Positions 46,251-64,000 of a stretch of 64,000 bases of DNA are shown here, in pieces. Position numbers and translations under genes: made by a program. This stretch comes from Antennarius striatus (Eukaryota > Chordata > Actinopteri > Lophiiformes > Antennariidae): the NCBI RefSeq assembly GCF_040054535.1, contig NC_090784.1, positions 14,175,501 through 14,239,500 on the forward strand, given 5' to 3'. Within the stretch, counting starts at the first letter, position 1, and each line of letters starts with the position of its first letter. The notes beneath the pieces are model-generated. The model had not been told where the DNA came from, ran no database searches, and worked only from the letters and a program-made list of their open reading frames with translations.

Positions 46251-47105
46251 ATAATAATAATGAAGCTTCATGAAGGTCTTCTGAGATGTGAATTGCACGT
46301 CAAACAGACGGTTCTGCCTTACAGTTCCAGAACTCCCATATCCTCGTTTTGTCATCTCATCGAGGAGGAAAAGTGTGGTGAACAGGTTGTCATGGAAGAA
46401 CTTGCAACCCTGAGGCACCTGAACTTGCTCTGCCAGACCGAGGACAACACTGGGTCCCTGACCAAGCCCTGTGTCAGGGAGGAGAGTGTGTAATCCAGTT
46501 TATGGCTCCATGTGGTACATGTATCCACTGGATGAGGTAAGGCTCCATAGATTGTAGCCAAAACAAATTGGTTTACCCCTGATGAATTGTTTACATCCAT
46601 GTCGGCCATAGAATGGGATCATGCTCTCATCCACTGACAGACATTCCTGAAATTTCATGACTTTGTATGACTGATTGAGCTCAGAGAAGATTGGTCTAAC
46701 TTTAAAGAATGGGTCAGCAGTGATCTTTGAGTTATCAACCACATGAACTGAGGCCATGACGTCATCAAAGCGATTTCTCCGCATCGCATCTGAAATCATC
46801 TCATTGTGTACATCACTGTCAGTTGACCAGTATACTGTATGTGTCTTCTTGGTGCAGTGTTGTATCCACTTGTGAGGAGGATCCCATAGAAGGTGAGAAG
46901 CTCATCCATACTCAGATTCAGATACTTGGTCTGGGTAGAGTAGAGGTTGGACATTTCAATAGTAATTTCTGTCAGGGTGGGGGGATAAATCAGTAGGAAA
47001 AGATCCATTGGGTGGGGGTTGTCTTGTTTCACAAATTCTGCAGCATTTGGTCTGTATACTATGTGTTTTGGAATGCCTGTTTTAGTAGGCCTCTTTGAGC
47101 ATTTG
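46250..47105 (-). pseudogene. piggyBac-type transposase fragment
   Basis: The minus strand reads YGILLTSGYN at about 46,880, then MRRNRFDDVMASVH, VDESMIPFYGRHGCKQFIRG and KPICFGYNLWSL. DES(M)IPFxGR..xKQ(Y)xxxKP is a core piggyBac transposase block with a catalytic Asp. After a break, KRGYGSSGTVRQNRL at about 46,360-46,300 is the later TGTVRxNR block. Stops and a gap with frame changes separate the pieces. No CCC-type terminal repeats or paired TTAA were found. Confidence 0.75.
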
Positions 47106-48705
47106 AATGCTCCATCTTAATTGTGAGAACAGAAGTTCCAACAGTGGAGAAAACCTGTTTAAGCAGTCGAGGAGGGACAGCATCATTTGGAGAGCCTGAG
47201 GCCCTCAACTGACCAACAATCTCATGTAAAAAGGACAGTGTCACAGGCTCAAACTGCTCAAAAACAGCAGAGCAGGTGACAGAGATTGAGGGGTCGTAAG
47301 CAGGAGGTGAGATGAGAGCCCTTGTAGAAGAGGCCTTGTCAATAAAAAAGTGAAGAAAATTTTCACAGACAACAGGAGAAGTCTCTATACCAACTGTCTG
47401 CTTGGCATTAAGAGCTGAATCAATTGTTTTAAACAAAACACGAGGTTTGTGACAGTTAGAGAGGATAATATTAAACAAGTGTTCTCTTTTAGCATTTTTC
47501 ACAGTTTTTTGATAATGACGCCAGCAGTCCCTCAACATTTGAAGAGACACCTGCAGTTTGTCCTTTTTCCATTTGCGCTCAGCTTTACGGCACTCACGTC
47601 TGGCAGCACGAGTCGTGTCATTTAACCAGGGCTCAGATTTAGTTTTAGGCTGCCTGGTTTTTAATGGAGCCACAGTGTCTAAAACAGTCTGGCAGGTGGA
47701 GTGAAACCATGAGCTGAGCTCCTCTGTACTGCCCACAGACCCAGGAATGACAGAGTTATGATTAAAAGCGGCCGAAAACTGAACAGCAGTGGAAGGGTTT
47801 ATGACACGACAGCGCCGAGAAGCAGCGGCAGATTTAACTGTATTAGCGACAAGAGTAACCTCAAATAACACAGGCATATGATCTGAAAACACTGCGTCAC
47901 AAATCTCTAGGTTAAAAACAGGCAAACCATACGATAAAACAAGATCGAGTGTGTGTCCATGTTCTTGTGTGGGTCCGGACACAGACTGCACAAGACTAAA
48001 AGAGTCAGTGAGGTTCAAAAAGTCAGTTGCCATTGGCTTTTCAGGACAATACACGTGAACATTAAAATCGCCAACAGTAAGGACACGGTCATATTTAGAC
48101 ATAATTTCAGCCAGGAAGTCAGAAAATTCGTTTAAAAAGTCCTTATTGTATTTAGGAGGCCGATAGACCACGGCACACAGCACAGTGTGAGAGCGACCCA
48201 GTTCAAATAGGCTCAGTTCAAAGTTGGTGAACAAGGATAACAGGGATAACTGCTTACATTTATATTGACTTTTGTAAACAGTAGCGATTCCACCTCCTCG
48301 GCCAGTAGTTAACGTAGCAACAGTCGTCAGGTAAGAGTTCAGTGAAAGCGCTGGACTCACCAACACTCAGCCACGTCTCAATCAAACAGAGAAAATCCAA
48401 AACTCAGGATGTGAAGAAATCCTTCAGAATGAAGGTCTTGTTCGCTAGTGATCTAGCATTCACCAGGCCAATCCTGGCGGGAATTGGCGGATCCGCAGCA
48501 TCAGCTGTCAGGGAAGCCCGCCGCAGGAGCCGCAGGTTGCTGCAGTTCACCCCGCGCCAGCGTGGACGAGGTAAGCAGGGGCCACGGGGCTGGAACACCT
48601 CATCCGGGCTGACGACAGGTAGCAGCCAGGAGTCCACAGGGTCCAGTGAGCGCCGGAAAAAAGAGAGGCCAGGCATAGCTCCAAACTTTACCGCGATCGG
48701 TAAAT
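47106..48705 (-). mobile_element. L2/Maui-like LINE, 5' two-thirds (endonuclease) only
   Basis: A 435-codon open frame (48,366-47,059) contains the endonuclease landmarks VVYRPPKYN, LTVGDFNVHV, HTLDLVLS and FSDHMPVLFEV. The linker follows (PWLNDTTRAARRECRKAERK) and the frame stops just as the reverse transcriptase should begin (SPNDAVPPRLLKQVF). Upstream, in a shifted frame, IGLVNARSLANKTFILKDFF gives the start of the endonuclease. One frameshift near 48,370-48,400 separates them. The RT and 3' end are gone, so it cannot move by itself. The long open frame suggests a fairly young copy. Confidence 0.8.
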
Positions 48706-48709
48706 GACT

Positions 48710-49380
48710 GAATGAATTTTTTATATAGCTTTTTTTTTCTTTCTGCATGATTTTCTTGTCTACTTGTAATCCATGGATTCTGTCTGCTTTTGTGTCTAAC
48801 TTTAATTTTCTTAATTGGACAATAATAGTCATAAATTGACATAAATGTGTCAAGAAATAGGTTGTATGAGTCATTAGTGTCTTCCACATAAACCTCACTC
48901 CAGTCATGGTCACTGAGTGCTGCTTTAAAAGCTTCCATTGCATTAGGATGTCTTATTCTCTGTAACTTATAAAGTTCTCCTTTCTTTATCTTTATATTAA
49001 ATTCAAATATGACAAAAACTGGCAAATGATCACTTATATCTGTCAGCAATAATCCACTCTTAAATTTTTGGTCAGTTAGATTAACAAAGATATTATCAAT
49101 CAAAGTTGCACTTCTGCTAGTACATTCCCATACTGAATATATTATTAACAAAATCTGTTGTTTTTACATATTTAGAATATTTAAGTAAATATTAAAATCC
49201 CCACATACTAGCAGATTTCTGTTTTTTATTTTAGAATATAACTAAGATTTTTTTTGTTGAATTCATCAGTGCATGATCCAGGAGTCCGATAAATACAAGT
49301 AATCAATATAAATTTCTTTACCTTTTCATCTCTTATTTCAACTGTTATACATTCCATTAGGTCATGAACCAAAAAAATCA
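48710..49380 (-). mobile_element. Second LINE fragment (endonuclease C-terminal half)
   Basis: On the minus strand TVEIRDEKVKKFILITCIYR leads, after frame breaks, to SATLIDNIFVNL, LLLTDISDHLPVFVIFEF and RHKSRQNPWIT. ISDHLPV is the SDHxP motif of LINE endonucleases. This is a different family from the adjoining element and is joined to it head to tail near 48,710. Confidence 0.65.
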
Positions 49381-49419
49381 TTGTGTTGCGGGGGTGGTCA
49401 AGAAGTTCAAAAGGAGGAC

Positions 49420-49660
49420 TGGAATTCACTCTGTGTGACGATCTGCATCTGCTGCACCTGGTTTGTTTCCCCTGATTGTTTTGGTTGGTGTTTAGCCAAT
49501 CCGTGTTTCGTTCTTCCCCATTGTTCACACCAAGTCAATTAGTTAATCATCAGTTCCACCTGAACCTAGGTTAGCACCCTGGTCTGTCTATTTAAGGTCC
49601 TTCATTTCAGTTCAGCGCTGTCGCAGTGTAGTTAGTATTTCAGAAGAGAACCGTGTATAC
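49420..49660 (+). repeat. Unclassified repeat with TATA-like box
   Basis: GCACCTGGTTTGTTTCCCCT and CTGTCTATTTAAGGTCC resemble promoter regions of teleost LTRs or retroposons; class unknown. Confidence 0.35.
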
Positions 49661-49671
49661 CAAATCGTTAT

Positions 49672-49800
49672 TGTTAGTGATGGGCAGATGAAGCCCCATG
49701 AAGCATTGTAGCCTTTCATCCCAATCAGTTCACGGTGGTTCGGAGCTTCATGAGGCTTCATTTGCTCTAGTACGACATCTACTGGATGGTAAAATATCAG
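49672..49800 (+). mobile_element. hAT-like non-autonomous element terminus
   Basis: TAGTGATGGGCAGATGAAGC and then GAGCTTCATGAGGCTTCATT resemble the ends and subterminal inverted motifs of fish hAT MITEs. The other terminus is not identified. Confidence 0.4.
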
Positions 49801-49955
49801 GTGGCATGAGTTTGAAGTGTGCGGCATTTTGCAGAAAATAAAACTGTCAGCGAAATAACGAAGTAGGCAAAACATGTATAGTTTATTGATTTTATATATA
49901 TATACACACACAGTAAATATATAAACAGTAAATGTATATACAGTATATATTTATA

Positions 49956-50058
<103 letters not shown>

Positions 50059-50061
50059 TGT

Positions 50062-50232
50062 ACAGTGGTCAAGTCAACTGACTTGAATGCAGGAAGTTGT
50101 GGGTTCGAATTGGGACAAACACTATCCAGTCAGAGGGGCGTGGTCTGGAATGCAGGAGGGCATGGTTTCGAACCCTAGACAATGCGGACACTATCCAGTG
50201 AGGGTCCTTAAGCAAGACCCTTAATGCTATAC
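50062..50232 (+). mobile_element. tRNA-like SINE fragments, two in tandem
   Basis: The first has GTGGTCAAGTCAAC and GTGGGTTCGAATTGGG (B-box-like). The second repeats ATGCAGGAGGGCATGG and TTTCGAACCCTAG, followed by TGAGGGTCCTTAAGCAAGAC. Both phrases are familiar from fish tRNA-derived SINEs. Confidence 0.5.
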
Positions 50233-50731
50233 CTACCTCAATGTTATGCCTACCTCAATCATGAGTGAACACAATAAAGACAGAGTTATACCGGCTCGGA
50301 CGTCGTCCGGGTTAACAAGGTCCGCGTCAGATGCTAGGGAACCAGGGCAATCTGATGAGAAATGGGTTACTGGAACAAGACACACATGGACAAGGGCGGG
50401 AGAATACGGAGTTGTTGGAATGCTACTACACAAGTAATCCCAGAGAGAGGGGATATATGGGGCGGATGTGGGACTAATGGATGCTTCGAAACCCACAATC
50501 GAGGCTAACAAAGAAACAGCTGTTAGCCCAGTGTTCCAACATCAGTAACCGAAAACTGCTGTCACAACTAGAGATCGATGAACAACAATGCTACGGCAAG
50601 GGGGAGCCAGGACACCAGGTCAGCGGGGGGATATCACCCCCCCCCCCACAATCCCAGATTGGGTACCACACCCCAAGAGTTAGCCTCAATATAAGAGCTG
50701 CTGACCTGAGAAGGAAGATCGTGACCCAAAT
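50233..50731 (+). mobile_element. R4/Dong-like retrotransposon, N-terminal part
   Basis: The plus strand reads VIPARTSSGLTRSASDAREP, later RAADLRRKIVTQ at about 50,690-50,730, with breaks. The same RAADLRRKIVTQ block is present in the minus-strand copy at about 51,680, so both belong to one family. Confidence 0.65.
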
Positions 50732-51730
50732 TAGCCACTATGATGCCTGACAGGAGCTTCCATGTTGTACAGAGACAGCTTATTGGCCGGTAGTCGGATG
50801 GGGTAGATCCCTTCTGTGGGTCTTTCATGATCAGGACTGTCCTGCCTTCAGTCAACCGTTCTGGGTGCATCCCATCCCTTAGCAGCTGGTTCATCTGTGC
50901 TGTTAGACGCTCATGGAGTGCTGTCAGCTTCTTTAGCCAGTATGTATGGATCATATCGGGGCCCGGTGCTGACCAACTCTTCATCTTTGACACTCTTTCT
51001 TGGATGTCTGCCATTGAGGTGGTCACTGGTTCTTGTTCTTGGAGGCAGCTGTGGTCAGTCCTTAGGTCCACTAGCCACTGGGCATCGGTCTTGCGTGATG
51101 CTTCTCTTTCCCATATGCCCTTCTAGTATTTCTCTACCTCAGCTCTTGGTGGGTCTGACCGTCTGCTATTTCCCTGCCACTGAGAGCACACCTTTGCTGG
51201 TTGAGTGGAGAAGGTCTTGTTTATTCTCCTGGCCTCTATCTCCTTGGTGTATTTCTTTAGTCGGGTACCCAGAGCCGTCAGTCTCTGTTTGGCAGTTTCG
51301 AGTGCTTCTGGTATGGAGAGCTTGCTGTATTTCCTGGGTACCCCTTTATTCACCATGTTCCCCTTCTGTAGCTCGGCTAGCTGGCTGACTTCTCTCTGTG
51401 TCGCCTTTATCTTGGCCTCTAACCATCTCTCTTCCATGGAGGGTATTGTTTGTTATGCCCTGTGTTGATCTTATATCCCAGCATCTAGAGGATTACTGTT
51501 GCTGTACTGTGAATCAGCTTGTTGGTCTCAGTTATGTTCCCTGTGGGGATGGTTCTTAACGCAGCATTTACATCTTCTAGCAGATCTTCTGAAGGTACTT
51601 GGCAACTTAGCATCGGTATTTGTAGGAGGCTCCAGGTTTCCATTTGGGTTACGATCTTTCTTCTCAGGTCAGCAGCTCTTGTATAAAGGTTGTCTATGTC
51701 TCTTGGGGCTTGGTACCCAAGTACCCACTT
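50732..51730 (-). mobile_element. R4/Dong-like retrotransposon, linker and RT start, inverted
   Basis: From high to low coordinates the minus strand reads RAADLRRKIVTQMETW, a degenerate linker, then WLEAKIKATQREVSQLAELQ and ISPEAL-type sequence. After a single in-frame stop near 51,123 it reads KMKSWSAPGPDMIHTYWLKK, LTEGRTVLIMKDP and SDYRPISCLCTTWKLLSGII. These are the N-terminal RT blocks of the R4 clade. It ends abruptly against the plus-strand part at 50,731/50,732. No catalytic DD block is present. Confidence 0.75.
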
Positions 51731-51799
51731 TCATTGTAGCCCCATTGGGAAAATATTTTGTATTGTTGGTATTCTGGTTATATTTAACAGGTAACTATT

Positions 51800-52190
51800 G
51801 AGGGTATTAGAAAAATATTAACTCTTCCAACACCAATTGCCTGAAGTAATTCCACTGTAGCACACAAATCACATAAGCCACAGACAGGGACAGACAAACA
51901 GATAATCAAGGTACATTAAGTTAATCCTCAGCTCTCTTATTGGCACATATAGCATAGTCAGTATAAAAATTCAAATGTACTGTATTCCTTGAATGCACAG
52001 CTGGAAAAGAGGTGAGGTAAACTCAGGGAAAGCAAAGTACCAAAATGAAAGACGTGAGGTACTCCAAAAATTAATATTGATGCATTATTATGAAAGGACA
52101 AGCACAGTATGTTAGGATCCTGGGTATGGTGCTTGCAATTATTTTCCATTTAATTTTGTAGCAATGTCCTTGTATCATGTCTTGTGCTTT
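51800..52190. other. Stretch without recognisable gene
   Basis: Nothing supported. Confidence 0.5.
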
Positions 52191-52980
52191 CCTTTTCCTA
52201 TGTGTGTTTAATTTGTGTTTCCACCTAGATTTTCACACTACTGGGACTTTGTCTGTAAATATGGTCTGATTGTTTTTTCCTGGCCCTAGTTGTCTGTGTC
52301 TCCCCGTGCTGCCTGTCTCTCATTATCTTGTCTCTCTGTGTTTATTTAGTCTCTGTGATTACTGTGCCCACAGTCAGTTCATCTGTTTTGTAACCTGCTT
52401 TGTCATCTGATTTTGCCACCTACACAACCCCAATGTCTGCTTCTGGACTTTTCTGCCCAAGTTATTTTCCTTTTAATTTTTTTGTAATTACTAAGTGTGA
52501 CTTCCAGAGATGAAGATGCTGAGGTTCTCTCTGGGAGTGACCAGGAAGGATAGGATCAGGAATGAGTACATCAGAGGGACAGCACATGTTAGAGGTTTTG
52601 GAGATAAAGTCAGAGAGGCCAGACTGAGATGGTTTGGACATGTCCAGAGGAGAGATAGTGAATATATTGGTAGAAGGATGCTGAGTTTTCAACTGCCAGG
52701 CAGGAGGCCTAGAGGAAGACCAAAGAGGAGGTTTATGGATGTAATGAGGGAAGACATGAAGGTAGTTGGTGTGAGAGAAGAGGATTCAAAGGACAGGGCT
52801 AGATGGAGGCAACTGATTCGCTGTGGCGACCCCTGAAGGGAAAAGCCAAAAGGAAAAGAAGACTAAGTGTGACTTCCTTTTGCTTACTCCTTATACTGTC
52901 TGCATTTGGGTCCTACTTTTGGGCTTTCCTTGACATGGGGGTTATTTCGATTGGTGGGAGTTGTATTTTAAAAATAAACA
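52190..52980 (+). repeat. Unclassified dispersed repeat split by an RTE insertion
   Basis: T-rich sequence with CTGCATTTGGGTCCTACTTT after the insertion. Host repeat of unknown class, interrupted at 52,506-52,861. Confidence 0.4.
52506..52861 (+). mobile_element. RTE-type LINE, 5'-truncated copy with 16-bp target-site duplication
   Basis: The 356-bp insert encodes the RT C-terminal end (MKMLRFSLGVTRKDRIRNEY to RWRQLIRCGDP stop) with no break, followed by the A-rich tail GGAAAAGCCAAAAGGAAAAG. ACTAAGTGTGACTTCC stands on both sides, at 52,490-52,505 and 52,862-52,877. It is very similar to the 3' end of the longer copy at 58.5-60.1 kb. Confidence 0.92.
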
Positions 52981-53169
52981 CAACAATCAATAATTTATAA
53001 ATTTTGCATCTATACGTTATCAATTCTGGTGTCTCCTATTTGTTAGGTCGATGCATCATCTTGTTCTGGTGTGTGAAATCTTATGTGTTCATTCAGTCTC
53101 TCCCTACATAAACTCTAAATTCCCAAACTAAAACATTTCATGCAACTGTACAATACTATGCGATGTTAG

Positions 53170-53525
53170 AAATTATTCATTCATTCATTCATTCATTTTC
53201 TACACCCGCTTCATCTGCTGGAGCCTATCCCAAACCAACTTGGGGTGTGAGGCAGGGGACACTCCGGGTGCGATGCCAGTGCACCACATACCCACAGTGG
53301 ACCACATACACACAAACAATCACACATACACTCACACCTACTGGCAATTTGGGGTCCAATTCACCTGAAGCACATGTTTTTGGGGGTAGGAGGAAGCTGT
53401 AGAACCCTAAGAGATCCCACGCAGACATGGGGAGAACATGCAAACTCCACACACAGCTGGAATGGAACCGCAGACTGCCGTGCTGTGCAGCGACAGAGCT
53501 ACCCACTGTGCTACCATGCCGCCCG
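53170..53525 (+). repeat. Teleost dispersed repeat, full-length-looking copy
   Basis: It opens ATTCATTCATTCATTCAT and carries GGAGCCTATCCCAAACC, GGAGAACATGCAAACTCC and, at the end, GTGCTACCATGCCGCCC. Fragments of the same family occur at 4.8, 7.7, 10.3 and 62.75 kb. Non-coding. Confidence 0.7.
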
Positions 53526-53529
53526 TCTT

Positions 53530-53985
53530 TTGCTTTTCTTGTGTCATCCTATTACAGACTTGCTTGTGTTTGCATTTGTGTTCATGTATGCACTTTCTTT
53601 TGAATGCATTCATCCATGCAACATGCTGCTTTTGTGCATGCCTGATTGTCCATATTTACAGATCAAGGCTTGATCCTTTTTGTCAAACAACTATCAGTTA
53701 TCTTTGCTCCAGTTTCACTCCCTTCTGTGCTGTCACAACCAAATATAATATCCTTTTTGCAAAGAACTTCAGTGAGGGAGCCTGTATGCTCCTTTTTCCA
53801 CTGATTTGATGAGACCCACTAGTGACTGGGGAAAAGCCGCCATCTCAGAGAGAATATTAACTGGAGAGCGGGACATATCAGCCAGAGGGATGAACCCTGG
53901 AGAAGGATCAGAGGAGACAACTAAACAGAGCACAATAAACTCAGCAGGGGTAAACTCTGAGCTTTGACTGAGCTTTCAGATAGGA
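53530..53985. other. Stretch without recognisable gene
   Basis: Nothing supported. Confidence 0.5.

Positions 53986-53988
<3 letters not shown>

Positions 53989-54080
<92 letters not shown>
53989..54080. repeat. (TA)n microsatellite
   Basis: About 46 uninterrupted units. Confidence 0.98.
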
Positions 54081-54083
<3 letters not shown>

Positions 54084-54130
54084 TATATAGCAGTGGGAAA
54101 GAGAGGACAGACAATGCTATTCAGTCACAC

Positions 54131-54412
<282 letters not shown>

Positions 54413-54712
54413 CGACTGATTCAGAGAACATGTCAGAGCATATAGCAGTTGGTTACAATAACCCAAAATACAATATAGGATCACTAGCGAAGACAAAAAA
54501 ATCAAACAGCAGTGGGACTGAATCCAGAAATCAAGGTACAACGTCTATTGCTTGAACTCTTCTGATGTTGACCGAAACACAATCCAGACACCTGTGTCAG
54601 AAGTACAGCCTGTAACAATACTGGATATCTATGAGTATGGTTCATTTAACTTTGGTGGCAAAAATACACAATCTTACAAAATTTAAGTTCACACAAAATG
54701 CAGTATGTCTTC

Positions 54713-54718
54713 TTTATT
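54713..54718 (-). terminator. Candidate poly(A) signal of steap4 gene 2
   Basis: AATAAA on the minus strand, about 143 nt after the stop codon of gene 2. Confidence 0.5.
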
Positions 54719-54860
54719 ATATATGATGTAGATCTGAAGTAAAATGAAAACCTACAAAATGCAATACAGAGAAACTGACCAAAGTAGACATTGAATCACA
54801 TCAATACATGATGTAGAACTTTGTAAAGATGTTAAGTCGCTTTCACTAATCATAACAGTT

Positions 54861-63994
<9,134 letters not shown>

Positions 63995-64000
63995 CTAAAT

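Noticed and set aside
48240..48256. GGATAACAGGGATAAC, resembling part of a homing-endonuclease (I-SceI-like) site
   Set aside because: Lies inside the LINE endonuclease frame, differs from the full site, and has no associated intron or endonuclease.

Overview
The window is nuclear DNA from a ray-finned (teleost-type) fish. The evidence is intron-containing vertebrate genes (two steap4-like genes and a fish-type short pentraxin), very long (CA)n/(GT)n/(TA)n microsatellites, and relics of RTE, L2-like, R4/Dong-like, PIF/Harbinger, Kolobok, piggyBac, hAT and Tigger-like elements together with tRNA-derived SINEs. The species cannot be named from the sequence alone.

Layout. Positions 1-14.6 kb hold no host gene that I can support: a Kolobok-type element with a THAP-like exon (86-1213), microsatellites, a GACA array, two Tigger-like MITE copies, a hAT transposase relic (9.44-10.2 kb) and an RTE-like LINE relic (12.9-14.2 kb). 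Positions 14,619-22,059 (+) carry a complete steap4-like metalloreductase gene in nine coding exons (477 aa). Positions 22-43.7 kb are intergenic and rich in repeats: an L2-like relic, two pentraxin exon relics, two Harbinger relics, a non-LTR RT relic, a SINE and a family of TA-flanked MITEs. Positions 43,720-45,262 (-) hold an intact four-exon pentraxin of the CRP/SAP type (224 aa). Positions 45.6-53.5 kb are a pile-up of retrotransposons and a piggyBac fragment. Positions 54,861-63,994 (-) hold the 3' five coding exons of a second steap4-like gene, whose 5' part lies beyond the window end.

The two steap4-like genes converge tail to tail, about 33 kb apart, with the pentraxin between them. 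STEAP4-type proteins reduce ferric and cupric iron or copper at membranes, and short pentraxins are secreted pattern-recognition proteins. Both belong to acute-phase or inflammatory biology, but nothing in the sequence shows that they are co-regulated.

The most interesting host-gene signal is exon structure. In gene 1, three consecutive exons (279+95+154 bp) sum to exactly 528 bp, which I recall as the length of one conserved mammalian STEAP exon. In gene 2 the 154-bp exon is split again into 111+43 bp by a 2.4-kb intron that gene 1 lacks. This points to repeated intron gain, including at least one discordant event after or around the duplication. Other notable signals are a fresh-looking RTE insertion with a perfect 16-bp target-site duplication, a SINE-seeded GT microsatellite, an array of CCAAT-bearing 40-bp repeats in a Harbinger element, and many perfect short hairpins scattered through the non-coding DNA.
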